The translations under genes were made by a program, and so were the position numbers. Positions 1-11,038 of a stretch of 64,000 nt of DNA are shown here, in pieces; the first letter of the stretch is position 1; every line of letters begins with the position of its first letter. The notes under the pieces were generated by a model. It was not told the origin of the DNA. It was given only the letters and a program-made list of their open reading frames with translations, and made no database searches. Source of the DNA: Clostridia bacterium (GTDB taxonomy: Bacteria > Bacillota > DAOUPZ01); contig DAOUPZ010000008.1 in NCBI GenBank assembly GCA_030625885.1, positions 50,228-114,227 of the forward strand. The letters are read 5' to 3'.

Positions 1-1335
1 GAGATTAAATATGCAAAGTACTATCAAGATAAGATTTACTACCAGACTTGTCATGATTCTCTGACAGGTTTACCCAATCGCAAGCTTTTGAATGAACGTA
101 TGAATGATGCTATTGATAATGCCCAAAAGAAAGAATGCATGATAGCCCTTCTGTTTATAGATTTAGATGATTTTAAAAGTATCAATGATGTTTTAGGACA
201 TGATATAGGGGATGGGATATTATCTGGTATTGCGCAACGAATTAAGGGAATCATATCTCAGCCTGATACAGTTTCCCGCTGGGGCGGAGATGAGTTTATT
301 ATACTGCTATCAGAGGTACCTACCACGGAAGATGCACTTAAATTCTCGAAAAAAATTCTGAATGCATTTGAAGCGCCTTTTGAGTATAAAGGTTATAGGT
401 TATATGTTACAGCTAGTATTGGTATTGCGTTCTATCCTCAGCATGGTGAAGATACCAATACGGTACTTAAAAATGCGGATATGGCCATGTATAGTGCCAA
501 AGAAAAGGGGCGAAATACGTTTCAAATTTACACTTCTGATATAAACAAGAAGTCTTTTGAGAAATTAATGCTTACCAACGATTTGCGGCATGCATTAGAG
601 CGCGATGAATTCGTGCTTTATTATCAACCTCAGGTGAATATTTATACTGGGAAGGTTGTTGGGATGGAAGCATTGATTAGATGGCAGCATCCCGAACTGG
701 GATTGGTTAGCCCCGCGAGTTTTATCCCTTTAGCAGAAGACATGGGGTTGATTGTGCCTATTGGTGAATGGGTACTTTACACCGCTTGTACCCAAAATAA
801 AGTATGGCAGGATTCAGGCCTTTCACCTTTACGTGTAGCGGTTAATCTTTCTGCCCATCAATTGCAACAATCCGGTTTTGTAGAAAGAGTCATGAGTGTT
901 TTAGAGGAGACGGGACTCGAACCTAATTACTTGGATTTAGAGATTACTGAAAGTGTTGCGCTGCAGAATATAGAATTAACCATAGAAAAGTTAAATGCTT
1001 TGCAGGAGAGAGGGGTTCATATCTCAATGGATGATTTTGGGACAGGATATTCCTCTTTGAGTTACTTAATGAGACTTCCCATTAATACATTAAAAATAGA
1101 TCGGTCTTTTGTAAAAGAGATTAATACCAATACAAAAAAAGTGGCGATTGCGGATGCCATTGTTTCGATGGCACATAGTTTAAAATTTAAAGTGATTGCT
1201 GAAGGGGTTGAAAACCATGAGCAATTGCATTGCGTACGGACAAGGAAATGTGATGAAATACAGGGATATTTATTTAGTAAGCCGTTGACTACTGAGGCGT
1301 TTGAAAAAATATTACGTCAGGATAAACGTTTATAA
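1..1335 (+). CDS. GGDEF-EAL (diguanylate cyclase/c-di-GMP phosphodiesterase) protein, 5' truncated by window start
   Basis: Frame open from base 1 (EIKYAKYYQDKIYYQTCHDSLTGLPNRKLLNER...); intact RWGGDEF and MEALIRW motifs. Confidence 0.93.
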   Translation, partial: EIKYAKYYQDKIYYQTCHDSLTGLPNRKLLNERMNDAIDNAQKKECMIALLFIDLDDFKSINDVLGHDIGDGILSGIAQRIKGIISQPDTVSRWGGDEFIILLSEVPTTEDALKFSKKILNAFEAPFEYKGYRLYVTASIGIAFYPQHGEDTNTVLKNADMAMYSAKEKGRNTFQIYTSDINKKSFEKLMLTNDLRHALERDEFVLYYQPQVNIYTGKVVGMEALIRWQHPELGLVSPASFIPLAEDMGLIVPIGEWVLYTACTQNKVWQDSGLSPLRVAVNLSAHQLQQSGFVERVMSVLEETGLEPNYLDLEITESVALQNIELTIEKLNALQERGVHISMDDFGTGYSSLSYLMRLPINTLKIDRSFVKEINTNTKKVAIADAIVSMAHSLKFKVIAEGVENHEQLHCVRTRKCDEIQGYLFSKPLTTEAFEKILRQDKRL

Positions 1336-1448
1336 GTTAAATAATAAAAAAACGAATAAAAAGTAAAAAATGAGACATTATAAAATATAAGTTGAGTCTA
1401 GACATGGATATGTTTGCCGTTTTTCTAGTAATGTAAGGAGGTGATTGT

Positions 1449-1649
1449 ATGACTTTGGAAGTTCAATACAGAAGTGGGGAAAAAGCCCCTTTTCAAGCTG
1501 ATTTCAGATTTGTACAATATGCTGATGGTTCTGATCAGCCTCGACCGAAGGAATGGGAGCAGCGTATTGAGATAAAAGGAGGAGAAATGTTTCCTATTAT
1601 TAACTCTACGCAGAAGGAAGCCATTTGGGTAATGACAAGTACGACTTAG
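1449..1649 (+). CDS. small hypothetical protein (66 aa)
   Basis: ORF preceded by taaggaggtgattgt RBS. Confidence 0.55.
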   Translation: MTLEVQYRSGEKAPFQADFRFVQYADGSDQPRPKEWEQRIEIKGGEMFPIINSTQKEAIWVMTSTT

Positions 1650-1709
1650 GGATAAGAAAATTTATGGTTGATTTTTATGGCTACTTTTGATAAAATATAG
1701 GACAATATA

Positions 1710-2007
1710 AGAAAAATGCAATGAAGAAGGAAAGTAGGCAGGCAGCACTTGTAAGAGATGAGAAATCTTGGCTGAAAGTTTCTCTCAAGTAAAACCAGTT
1801 GAAGTTCCCTTCCAAGCAGCCCACTGAAACGGTCTGTAAGTAGGTGGTGCCGGATCTTTCGCCGTTAAAAGAAAGAAGGTATCGGATGATAACCATGTCC
1901 TGTGCCGGAAGAGCGGATTCTAATATTTTTGAGTCAATATGGGTGGTACCGCGGGAATATGATTTCTCGTCCCTATTATGTAAGATTACATAATAGGGAC
2001 TTTTTTT
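1710..2007 (+). promoter_or_regulatory. T-box leader (amino-acid-responsive riboswitch) upstream of paaK
   Basis: GAAAGTAG / AGAGAtgA / GGCTGAAAG stem-I-like motifs, GGGTGGTACCGCGGG T-box at 1941-1955, then perfect 15-bp terminator hairpin. Confidence 0.9.
1969..2007 (+). terminator. T-box-associated intrinsic terminator
   Basis: GTCCCTATTATGTAA-GA-TTACATAATAGGGAC followed by T7. Confidence 0.9.
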
Positions 2008-2145
2008 ATATTATTGCAAAGTATAAATTGAGTTAGAGTTAAAATCAGTTGATATTATTTATCTATTTTTGAAGTGGTTATCAGCCTTTGTTTTTAATGA
2101 TCCACTATCAATTGCTAACTGCTAAGTAAAGAGGAGGATATTAAT

Positions 2146-3447
2146 ATGTATTGGAACGAGAAAATTGAATGTATGGAAAGAGAAGACATTAGAGCCATGC
2201 AACAAGAACGTTTAAGGGATATGGTTAATCGAGTATATCATCAAGTGCCTCATTACAAGAAAAAATTTATTGAGATGGGGATCACACCTGCAGATATTCA
2301 AACATTAGAGGATATAAAAAAATTACCTTTTACGACCAAACAGGATTTGCGTGATAATTATCCATTTGGGATGTTTGCTGTTCCCCAAGAAGAAATTGTC
2401 CGTTTGCATGCATCTTCGGGAACGACAGGAAAACCGACTGTTGTAGGCTATACAGAGAAAGATATTGAAAATTGGTCAGAATTGGTAGCTCGATCATTAA
2501 CTTTGGCAGGGGCAACTCGACATTCTGTTATTCAAGTGGCATATGGGTACGGTTTGTTTACGGGTGGGCTTGGGATTCACTATGGTGCAGAACGGGTAAA
2601 AGCTTCGGTTGTTCCTATTTCTGGTGGCAACACAAAACGTCAACTCCAACTGATGCAGGATTTCGAAAGTGAGATTTTGACGTGTACACCTTCTTATGCT
2701 TTATATATTGCAGAAGTCATGAATAAGATGGGGATTGATACAAAAGGTTTAAAATTACGAGCAGGCATTTTTGGAGCGGAGCCATGGTCAGAGCAAATGC
2801 GCAAAGAAATAGAAAACAAATTAAATATCGACGCTTATGATATCTATGGTTTAAGTGAAATTATGGGACCTGGTGTGGCAATGGAATGTTCTGCTAAAAC
2901 GGGTTTACATATTTGGGAAGATCATTTTATTGCGGAAATTATCTGTCCTGATACGGGTGAGGTACTGCCTTATGGAGAAAAAGGAGAATTGGTATTAACC
3001 ACCATTACCAAGGAAGGTATTCCTGTTATTCGCTATCGTACACGCGATATTACCACTTTAAATCCTGTAAAATGTACTTGTGGGCGAACCCACGTACGGA
3101 TGGATAAAGTAGCGGGGCGTTCAGATGATATGCTAATTATTCGAGGGGTTAACGTTTTCCCGTCACAGGTAGAATCGGTGTTGTTGGAGAATGGAAAAGT
3201 TGCACCTTTTTATCAATTGGTAATTGATAGAAAGGGCACATTAGATACCTTTGAGGTATGGGTAGAAGCAACAGAATCAGTGATTGCGTTAGGTGATATT
3301 CGTCACTTGCAGCAATTAGAACGTGAACTTCAGCGAGAAATGGAAAGTCTTTTGGGTATTTCCGTTAAAGTGAAATTAGTTGAGCCTAATACTATTCCTC
3401 GTACAGAAGGCAAAGCGAAGCGTGTTATTGATAAGAGAAATATATAG
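2146..3447 (+). CDS. paaK: phenylacetate-CoA ligase family (AMP-forming)
   Basis: 433 aa; [51 protein letters not shown] motifs. Confidence 0.9.
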   Translation: MYWNEKIECMEREDIRAMQQERLRDMVNRVYHQVPHYKKKFIEMGITPADIQTLEDIKKLPFTTKQDLRDNYPFGMFAVPQEEIVRLHASSGTTGKPTVVGYTEKDIENWSELVARSLTLAGATRHSVIQVAYGYGLFTGGLGIHYGAERVKASVVPISGGNTKRQLQLMQDFESEILTCTPSYALYIAEVMNKMGIDTKGLKLRAGIFGAEPWSEQMRKEIENKLNIDAYDIYGLSEIMGPGVAMECSAKTGLHIWEDHFIAEIICPDTGEVLPYGEKGELVLTTITKEGIPVIRYRTRDITTLNPVKCTCGRTHVRMDKVAGRSDDMLIIRGVNVFPSQVESVLLENGKVAPFYQLVIDRKGTLDTFEVWVEATESVIALGDIRHLQQLERELQREMESLLGISVKVKLVEPNTIPRTEGKAKRVIDKRNI

Positions 3448-3536
3448 ATCGTGGCACCTCTTCCTGATTATGCATACAATACTATAACGTGTTATCTATG
3501 AGATGATATGTTAATATGCAGGGAGAGGGGAATAAA

Positions 3537-3767
3537 ATGAATAGGATACAAAGTGTGGTTAATAAATTTGGTAAGCTGAGTGATCAGCAAAAATTAATGA
3601 TTGTTAAATCATTAATGCCCGAAATGGTGGCCATGATTGCTGCGAATCCACAAAAAGTAATTGATGAATTGCAGCCGATTATCAAGAAAGAAATGGAACA
3701 TCAAAGGGTTGATGTTCAGGATGTGATACCATCCATGATGAGTTTTATGATGAGAATAAGAGGATGA
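3537..3767 (+). CDS. small hypothetical protein
   Basis: ORF with gggagagggg RBS before ATG at 3537; stops just before a terminator. Confidence 0.6.
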   Translation: MNRIQSVVNKFGKLSDQQKLMIVKSLMPEMVAMIAANPQKVIDELQPIIKKEMEHQRVDVQDVIPSMMSFMMRIRG

Positions 3768-3774
3768 AGATGAG

Positions 3775-3803
3775 GATAGCTCCGTAACGGGGCTATCTTT
3801 TTA
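3775..3803 (+). terminator. intrinsic terminator
   Basis: GATAGCTCC-gtaac-GGGGCTATC + T run. Confidence 0.75.
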
Positions 3804-3882
3804 TGGTAAAAAGAGGAGGTGTTTGTTAAATGGAGAATAATAATATGAATAAGTAAGAGTGACTGGAAAAGAGGTAAAGCTT

Positions 3883-4287
3883 ATGCACAAAAAAAATCCA
3901 TATGCATTATTAGGCATTTCCCAAGGAGCTAATAAGGAAGAGATTAAAAAAGCGTATCGAAATATGGCGCGTCAGTACCACCCCGATGCCAACTCGGAAG
4001 ATCAGGATGCAGAAGAACGTTTTAAAGAAATCAAGCAAGCTTATGAGTATCTTTTGGCGCATTCGGATGGTAATGAGACTAGAGACGGTGATTTTAAAAC
4101 CGATGGCAATATTCCCAAATCCGCATTTATGAATGTCAAGGACATGTATCAACCATTTGGGGCTAAAGATCATCGCTTTATGTGTCAATTTATGCGCCAG
4201 AATGTATTTGGTAACATGGACATTGAAGCGGAAATGAAAGCTGCGGAAAAATTTAGTGATATCCTTTGGGATGATGAGTCTGATTAA
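3883..4287 (+). CDS. J-domain (DnaJ-like) protein
   Basis: [36 protein letters not shown] motif. Upstream GTG at 3859 is an alternative start. Confidence 0.85.
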   Translation: MHKKNPYALLGISQGANKEEIKKAYRNMARQYHPDANSEDQDAEERFKEIKQAYEYLLAHSDGNETRDGDFKTDGNIPKSAFMNVKDMYQPFGAKDHRFMCQFMRQNVFGNMDIEAEMKAAEKFSDILWDDESD

Positions 4288-4320
4288 AAAGCACATAATA
4301 ACATGTGCTTTATTTTTTTG
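4286..4320 (+). terminator. intrinsic terminator
   Basis: AAAGCACA-taataaca-TGTGCTTT + T run. Confidence 0.75.
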
Positions 4321-4474
4321 CAATCTATCCAAATTTCGGTTTATCCTGTTTTTATTGAGATAATTTGGGAAAGATAAGCATTAAGTGAAAGATATAAAAC
4401 TTAACAAAATCTTAAAGAATATAAGCAGGAAAAGAAATAGTTGTTAAGGAAATCTTATTTTGGAGTGTGTTCAT

Positions 4475-6157
4475 ATGCCGTTGCTCAGAAAATATAAACA
4501 TTTTAATCGTTATCATACCATTGCAGTAACACTTGTAAAACATGGGTTTGGCTATTTGATTGATCAGTTGGGGTTAAATCATTTTTTGGCATTTCACGAA
4601 CGCCATCAGGAACCAAAAGGGAGTAAACTTTCTTTGGGAGAGCGGATTCGTTTTATGTTAGAAGAATTAGGTCCTACTTTTATAAAATTAGGTCAATTAC
4701 TGAGTACACGGCATGATCTTCTTCCTCCCGATATTATAGGGGAACTTAAAAAACTTCAAGATGAAGTACCGCCATTTGAATTCGAAAAAGCGCGTCAGGT
4801 TGTGGAAGAGCAAATGGGACAGTCTTTAGCTGAATTATTTGCTGAATTTGAGGTGGAGCCTCTGGCAGCAGCTTCTATCGGTCAGGTGCATCGAGCGCGT
4901 CTTATTCGTACGAAACAGGAAGTAGCGGTAAAAATTCAGCGGCCTGATATTGAAAAAATGGTGAAAAGTGATTTGGAAATCATGTTTGACCTGGCGCGTC
5001 TGGCTGAAAAACACACTGCTTTGGGGGAAACGTATCCCTTTGTGGATATGGTGGCGATATTTTCTCAGGCCATTAAAGAAGAAATGGATTATACGATTGA
5101 AGGAAGAAATACGGAAAAATTTTTCCGAAATTTTGCCCAGGATAAGTCCATATGCATTCCTAATGTTTTTTGGGATTATTCTGGTACGCGGGTGCTGACA
5201 CTTGAGTATTTTGCGGGTATTGGGTTAAATGAAAAGCAAAAGCTTGTAGGGCAAGGTTATAATACTCAAAGATTAGCACAAATTATTTCTCATGCCATGA
5301 TGAAACAAATATTAATAGATGGCATTTTTCATGCGGATCCTCATCCGGGGAATTTGCTGGTATTAGGTGGAGAGAAAATAGGATTTATTGATTTTGGTAT
5401 GGTAGGCTTTATCAGTAAAGAGCGGCAGGAGCAGTTCTTTCAGTTAATGATAGGATTTATAAGAGGTAATACAGAAATCATCATGGATACCATTTTAGCG
5501 ATGGGCGTTATGGATAATGATGTAAATATTGTAAACTTGAGAAGAGACGTGCAGCGGATAAGTGATAAATATGCTCAAATTTCTTTAGGAGAGATTTCTC
5601 TGGGAGATAGTATCCAAGAAATTATGCACTTGGCTTTTAAATACCATATTAAGATGCCTTCAGAGTTCACTCTGCTCTCTCGATCTTTAATTACACTGGA
5701 AGGGACAGTTCAATCGTTAGATCCGGTCCTTAATATACTGGAAGTCATTAAAACCTTTCAAGGGCGTTTTTGGAAGGAAAAACTTTCTTTAAATGAACTA
5801 AAGCACTTTATGATCGATCATTTTCTTTCTTATCAGCACATGTTCAAATTATTTCCCTCTCAGATGACCAGTATACTTGAAAGAATAAAAAATAACGAAG
5901 TGAAAATAAAAATGGAATATCCGGAAATGAATGAGGTTTTCAAACATTTTGATAAAATCGCTAATAAACTTTCTTTCAGCATTGTTTTACTTTCTTTTAG
6001 TATCATTATGGCGGGATTAATCATCGGTTCTAATTTAGTGCGTACCAATATGACGTATAATTATTGGCATCTACCCATATTAGAAATTGGAGCCGTTACG
6101 GCCATTGTAATGGCGGGTTGGTTATTCTGGTCGATTTTTCGGTCAGGGAGATTTTGA
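4475..6157 (+). CDS. UbiB/AarF (ABC1) atypical kinase family protein
   Basis: LGPTFIKLGQLLSTRHDLLPPDI, AAASIGQVHRARL, DGIFHADPHPGNLLVL motifs; C-terminal TM helices. Confidence 0.92.
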   Translation: MPLLRKYKHFNRYHTIAVTLVKHGFGYLIDQLGLNHFLAFHERHQEPKGSKLSLGERIRFMLEELGPTFIKLGQLLSTRHDLLPPDIIGELKKLQDEVPPFEFEKARQVVEEQMGQSLAELFAEFEVEPLAAASIGQVHRARLIRTKQEVAVKIQRPDIEKMVKSDLEIMFDLARLAEKHTALGETYPFVDMVAIFSQAIKEEMDYTIEGRNTEKFFRNFAQDKSICIPNVFWDYSGTRVLTLEYFAGIGLNEKQKLVGQGYNTQRLAQIISHAMMKQILIDGIFHADPHPGNLLVLGGEKIGFIDFGMVGFISKERQEQFFQLMIGFIRGNTEIIMDTILAMGVMDNDVNIVNLRRDVQRISDKYAQISLGEISLGDSIQEIMHLAFKYHIKMPSEFTLLSRSLITLEGTVQSLDPVLNILEVIKTFQGRFWKEKLSLNELKHFMIDHFLSYQHMFKLFPSQMTSILERIKNNEVKIKMEYPEMNEVFKHFDKIANKLSFSIVLLSFSIIMAGLIIGSNLVRTNMTYNYWHLPILEIGAVTAIVMAGWLFWSIFRSGRF

Positions 6158-6174
6158 TGCAGCTTTGCTGTTTG

Positions 6175-6331
6175 CAGCAGGTAGCAACCAGCAGGTAGCA
6201 GGTAGGGAAAGACGAAAGAAATTTAAAATTTAAAATTAAAATTAAAAGAATAAAGATAAAAAATAGTTTAACTATAAGAGTTGTTGCGAGAAGCAGGAGA
6301 TATCAAATTAAATCCTACCTGCTACCTGCTA
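6175..6331 (+). repeat. dispersed/inverted repeat: CAGCAGGTAGCAGGTAGG (6189-6206) and inverted copy CCTACCTGCTACCTGCTA (6314-6331)
   Basis: Same 18-mer recurs at 28822-28839; read directly. Confidence 0.75.
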
Positions 6332-6419
6332 CAAGCGACCGGAGGAAGCGAGCTACCTTCCATATTTAGTGAGAAGTGATTAGTTTCATATTAGAGATCA
6401 ATTACAGGGAGGAACAACA

Positions 6420-7121
6420 ATGGCACGTATACTCGTTATCGACGATGAAGAGCATATTGCACAATTAGTAGCATTTAATTTAAAAAAACAAGGCTATGAA
6501 GTGGCACAGTTTCATGAAGGAAAAGGAGCTGTGGAGAAAGTGAAAGCGTATCATCCCGATCTAATTGTTTTGGATGTCATGTTGCCGGGGATGGATGGAT
6601 TTGAAATTTGTCAGGTATTACGTAAACATGATATTTTTATTCCTATTATCATGTTGACTGCAAAAGATGATGAAATTGATAAGATATTGGGTCTGGAAAT
6701 GGGTGCTGATGATTATTTAACCAAACCTTTCAGTCCCCGTGAATTAGTGGCACGGGTCAAGGCTGTATTGCGACGCACCCAAATGAAGGAACAAGAAACG
6801 AGTAAAGATACGGAGCAGCAAATTTTAACAGGTAGTCTGGTTATTTATCCTGAGAGATACACCGTTTTAGTGGATGAAGAGATGATTTCATTAACGACCA
6901 AAGAGTTTGAATTACTGCTATTTTTAGCAAGGAATCAAGGTAAAGTTTTAAGTCGCAACTTATTATTAGATCATTTATGGGGATACGATTTTTATGGTGA
7001 TACGCGTGTGGTGGATGTACATATTAGCCATTTGCGGGATAAAGTTGAAAAAGATCCCAAAAATCCTGAATATATTAAGACCGTGAGGGGAATTGGTTAT
7101 AAGTTTAGGGAGGAAATTTGA
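6420..7121 (+). CDS. phoP: OmpR/PhoB-family response regulator (PhoP-like)
   Basis: MARILVIDDEEH receiver domain, winged-helix C-terminus; followed by pst genes. Confidence 0.9.
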   Translation: MARILVIDDEEHIAQLVAFNLKKQGYEVAQFHEGKGAVEKVKAYHPDLIVLDVMLPGMDGFEICQVLRKHDIFIPIIMLTAKDDEIDKILGLEMGADDYLTKPFSPRELVARVKAVLRRTQMKEQETSKDTEQQILTGSLVIYPERYTVLVDEEMISLTTKEFELLLFLARNQGKVLSRNLLLDHLWGYDFYGDTRVVDVHISHLRDKVEKDPKNPEYIKTVRGIGYKFREEI

Positions 7122-8947
7122 TGTTACGCGGACTCAAAGGGAAATTAATGGGCACCTATTTTATTCTTATACTGGTGTCTATGACCTTGATGGGTGTATT
7201 GGTTTCTACTTTCTTAAATCAATACTTTTATAATAATTTAAAGAAAGATCTACTTAATGAAGCTAAAATAGCAAGTCACCTTTTTAAGCAAGTTATCATA
7301 CAGGATAATTTGTTAGATGCTCAGCAGTTAGCGGAGCAAATTGGCATAGAGACAAGCAATCGTATTACCATTATCAATCAAGAGGGTAAAGTTTTGGGAG
7401 ATTCAGCTGAAAAAGCAGAAATGATGGAGAATCATCTGAACCGTCAAGAGGTCAAAATGGCTTTACAAGATAAAGTAGGTGTTTCAACCCGATATAGTCA
7501 GACGAGAAATAAACGCATGATGTATGTGGCTGTGCCGGTTAAATATGAGGGAGAAATGATTGGTGTCGCTCGAGTAGCCTTGCCGCTTACCAGCATTGAA
7601 AAGGCTCGTCAGCGTTTATGGGCAATATTTGTAGGGGGTATTTTACTTGCTGTATTTTTATCAGCGGTATTAAGTATTGGTTTTGCCAATCGTCTTTCGA
7701 AACCCATTCAGGAAATGACGTTGGCGGCTGAGAAGATTGCTCATGGAAACTTTCACGTAAAGACGCTTACGACAAGTACAGATGAGATAGGTATGTTGGG
7801 CGCTTCCTTAAATACCATGACAAATCATCTTCAAGAACAAATCAAGGAAATTGATGAAAACAAAAGTAAATTCGAAACAGTTTTAAATTATATGGTAAAT
7901 GGTTTGGTTTTGATAAATGATCAAGGAATCATTGAACTGATGAACCCGGCTGGAGAAGAATTATTTGATGTATCCGCTCGTCGTATCAAGGGTAAATCTC
8001 ATTTAGAGGGTTTGCGAAACTATAAATTAAGTGATTTAATTGAGCAAGTTCTAGAGGAGGGCAAGAAAATTAAAGAAGAGATTGTGATTGATATTCTGAA
8101 AGAACAGGTTATGGAAATCAGTCTCGTTCCTCTTCTTACTCGTAGAGGAAAAACTTTAGGTGTTGTTGTCGTATTTCATGATATTACGGAGATTTATAAA
8201 GCTCAAAAAATGCGTGCTGAATTTGTTGCCAATGTATCTCATGAATTAAAAACGCCAGTTACCTCTGTTAAGGGATTTGCAGAAACGCTTTTAGATGGGG
8301 CATTAGAAGACCCAGATATGGCCAAGCAATTTATTCAAATTATTTATCAAGAAGCGGATAGACTACATCGCTTAATTAATGATTTGTTAGATTTATCTAG
8401 GATAGAAAGCAAACATATTCCACTGCATAAAGAACCGTTAAATATTGTTGATATAATTAATAGTATTTTAGAAAAAATGAAGCCTAAAATAGAGAAAGAA
8501 AAACAATCAATTGATTTACAAATACCCGATGAAGCTGTCTTTGTTATGGCTGACCAAGATCGTATAGAGCAGGTTTTGATTAATTTAATTGATAATGCTA
8601 TCAAATATACTGAAAATGAAGGAGAAATTGCATTAACATTAGAGAAACAAAATCATTTTGTAACCATCAGTATTTCGGATACGGGAATAGGGATACCCAA
8701 AGAAGATCTACCAAGAATATTTGAACGGTTTTACAGGGTAGATAAAGGACGAAGCCGTCGTATGGGTGGAACAGGTTTAGGACTTTCTATTGTCAAGCAT
8801 ATTGTTGAGGGACATGGCGGAAAGGTTTGGGTTAAAAGTGAAGTAGGGAAAGGAACGACATTTTATTTTACCTTGTCTAAAGGTAAAAACAGTGACATTA
8901 ATCGAAGGGGGCTAATGAATGGACAAGAATCTAGTCAAGAAATTTGA
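7118..8947 (+). CDS. phoR: sensor histidine kinase (HAMP-PAS-HisKA-HATPase; PhoR-like)
   Basis: FVANVSHELKTPVTSVKGFAETLLDGA, DTGIGIPKEDLPRIFERFYRVDKGRSR; overlaps phoP by 4 nt. Confidence 0.9.
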   Translation: MMLRGLKGKLMGTYFILILVSMTLMGVLVSTFLNQYFYNNLKKDLLNEAKIASHLFKQVIIQDNLLDAQQLAEQIGIETSNRITIINQEGKVLGDSAEKAEMMENHLNRQEVKMALQDKVGVSTRYSQTRNKRMMYVAVPVKYEGEMIGVARVALPLTSIEKARQRLWAIFVGGILLAVFLSAVLSIGFANRLSKPIQEMTLAAEKIAHGNFHVKTLTTSTDEIGMLGASLNTMTNHLQEQIKEIDENKSKFETVLNYMVNGLVLINDQGIIELMNPAGEELFDVSARRIKGKSHLEGLRNYKLSDLIEQVLEEGKKIKEEIVIDILKEQVMEISLVPLLTRRGKTLGVVVVFHDITEIYKAQKMRAEFVANVSHELKTPVTSVKGFAETLLDGALEDPDMAKQFIQIIYQEADRLHRLINDLLDLSRIESKHIPLHKEPLNIVDIINSILEKMKPKIEKEKQSIDLQIPDEAVFVMADQDRIEQVLINLIDNAIKYTENEGEIALTLEKQNHFVTISISDTGIGIPKEDLPRIFERFYRVDKGRSRRMGGTGLGLSIVKHIVEGHGGKVWVKSEVGKGTTFYFTLSKGKNSDINRRGLMNGQESSQEI

Positions 8948-9308
8948 GAAATATCAATCGAAAGCTAAGGTATATGTTGAAGATAAAGAAAAAACGAGAC
9001 AGCTTTTAAAGCGGGCAACAGAAAAAGCAGAGGCAAAAGGGCCTTTGGAAAAAATCTGGGATAAATTACAGCTGTTATTTAGTTTAGTTAAGGACTGGAG
9101 TGCGGGGAATTATCGACAGATACCTGTAGGATCTATTTTAACGATGTTAGCAGGGCTTTTATATTTTGTTTCACCCATTGATGCCATTTTAGATTTTATT
9201 CCCGGATTAGGCATTACAGATGATGCAGTTGTTTTGGGATTTGTGATTAAGCAGATGGGTAGTGACTTGGAGAAATATCGTATTTGGAAGTCAAATGAAG
9301 AAAACTAG
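8919..9308 (+). CDS. YkvA/DUF1232 family protein
   Basis: LLYFVSPIDAILDFIPGLGITDDAVVLGFVIK motif. Confidence 0.8.
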   Translation: MDKNLVKKFEKYQSKAKVYVEDKEKTRQLLKRATEKAEAKGPLEKIWDKLQLLFSLVKDWSAGNYRQIPVGSILTMLAGLLYFVSPIDAILDFIPGLGITDDAVVLGFVIKQMGSDLEKYRIWKSNEEN

Positions 9309-9374
9309 TATCTATTTATATGCAACGCAATAAAGAACTTACATTGCAGGTTTGCAGGAAAAGCGAAGGAAAGA

Positions 9375-9411
9375 TGGGGACATTCCACGAGGAACGAGTG
9401 GTGTGTCCCCA
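9375..9411. repeat. TGGGGACA...TGTCCCCA interrupted inverted repeat
   Basis: TGGGGACAttCCAC-gaggaacga-GTGGtgTGTCCCCA. Confidence 0.6.
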
Positions 9412-9746
9412 TGTTGCCAGAGCCATTCTAAATGTAAAAACTTTAATACGATTTATAGAGAAGGAGATTTCTAGTTGTTATTGTCGTATTAGAGAGTATA
9501 AAATTTTATATGTAAGCTTGTGCATAGGTATGGTTTTAAATTAATGGTTTATCTTTTTAAAATCTTATACTTTGTATTTGTTGCAGCTGTAGGATGCGGT
9601 TTTTTTGCTTTCCGCTGAAAAATGGCGTTTTCATATTTTTAAATAATCTGGAAGGTTTAGGTCTAATAGATATAGAACAAATAATAAATAGTTTTTAGAT
9701 TCATATGATAATTAAAGTAATACTTTGGGGAAGGGGGCATTTTATA

Positions 9747-10040
9747 ATGTTTGAGTGGATACTGGGTATTGTTGTAATCGCTATTACGATCGTTACAGTA
9801 ATTGCCTATTTAAAATCCAAAAAATTAAAGGTCGAATACATTGATATTTTGAAAGCGTTTGGTAAAGATCCTGAAAACAAAGAATTAAAAAGGAAAGTAT
9901 ACGAAATAGGGAAACGATATTACGAAAATGAACGCATAAAAAAAGCAAATGTTTTAGACAGGAAGTCAAAAAAAATAGATGTAAAAACACGCATCTATGA
10001 GGATATTTTAGATGTTATAAGTATTGAGAAAGAGGTTTAG
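9747..10040 (+). CDS. small membrane-anchored hypothetical protein
   Basis: N-terminal TM segment FEWILGIVVIAITIVTVIAYL; charged C-terminus. Confidence 0.6.
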   Translation: MFEWILGIVVIAITIVTVIAYLKSKKLKVEYIDILKAFGKDPENKELKRKVYEIGKRYYENERIKKANVLDRKSKKIDVKTRIYEDILDVISIEKEV

Positions 10041-10076
10041 ATAAAACTGTTTTAAAACGATAAGGAGCGTCATAGG

Positions 10077-10970
10077 GTGATTGATACAAGATTGATTACT
10101 TTTTTAACCATAGCCGATACGGGGAGTTTCACAAAGGCTGCTGAACTTTTGAACTTAACTCAACCTGCAGTTTCTCAACAGGTAAAATATTTAGAAGTCT
10201 ATTATGACGTCAAATTGATACGAAAAATAGGGCGTAATATTAAAATGACTGAGGAAGGTATTCTTCTGTGTGAATATATACGTAAAATGCAAGCCATGGA
10301 AAGAAGCATGAAAAATCATATTCATAATCAATCTTCTCTGGTCAAACGTTATAAATTAGGTGCTACCAAAACGATTGGGAGTTATGTAGCACCGGATTTA
10401 TTAGGCGGATATAAAAAGTTATTTTCGAGTACAGAAGTTATTATGGAAGTTGCTAATACCAAAGATACCTTTAGAAAGCTTTTAAATAGAGAGATTGATC
10501 TTGCACTGGTTGAAGGACCGTTTGACAAGACCAAATATGAACACGTTCTTCTGCAAGAAGATGAGTTAGTAGCGGCATTTTCATGTCATCATCCTCTTTG
10601 TGTGAAAGAAGAAGTGTCATTACAAGACGTTTTGAAAGAACATTTAATTTTTCGCGAACAGGGATCAGGGACGCGTGAGATTATGGAAAACTATTTATTA
10701 TCTAAAGGATATGGTGCTGAAGATTGGCATGTATTTATGGAAATTGGAGATATTACAGCCATAAAATCTTTGATTCGTTGGAATTTAGGTTATAGTTTTA
10801 TTTCAAAAGCAGCGGTTCAAACAGAAGTAGCAGAAGGCAGCATCCATATTGTTCCCATCAAAGATTTTTATATTAAGCGGGGTTTTTACTTTGTATGGGG
10901 AAAAGAGGGACCCGATATTTTTATTAAATCATTTACTGATTTTTGCCGAATGCATAAGAAAAACTTATAA
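10077..10970 (+). CDS. LysR family transcriptional regulator
   Basis: FLTIADTGSFTKAAELLNLTQPAVSQQVKYLE HTH. Confidence 0.92.
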   Translation: MIDTRLITFLTIADTGSFTKAAELLNLTQPAVSQQVKYLEVYYDVKLIRKIGRNIKMTEEGILLCEYIRKMQAMERSMKNHIHNQSSLVKRYKLGATKTIGSYVAPDLLGGYKKLFSSTEVIMEVANTKDTFRKLLNREIDLALVEGPFDKTKYEHVLLQEDELVAAFSCHHPLCVKEEVSLQDVLKEHLIFREQGSGTREIMENYLLSKGYGAEDWHVFMEIGDITAIKSLIRWNLGYSFISKAAVQTEVAEGSIHIVPIKDFYIKRGFYFVWGKEGPDIFIKSFTDFCRMHKKNL

Positions 10971-11038
10971 ATACATTACAATTCATAATTAGTATTTATG
11001 ATACAACTCTGCTATACTCTAAGCGGAGGTGTTTTTAT

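Noticed and set aside
3910-4332. 140-aa minus-strand ORF opposite the J-domain gene
   Set aside because: Fully antisense to a well-supported DnaJ-domain CDS; low-complexity translation.
9320-9544. 74-aa ORF MQRNKELTLQVCRKSEGKMG...
   Set aside because: Lies over a TGGGGACA inverted repeat, no RBS, no protein-like pattern; treated as intergenic.
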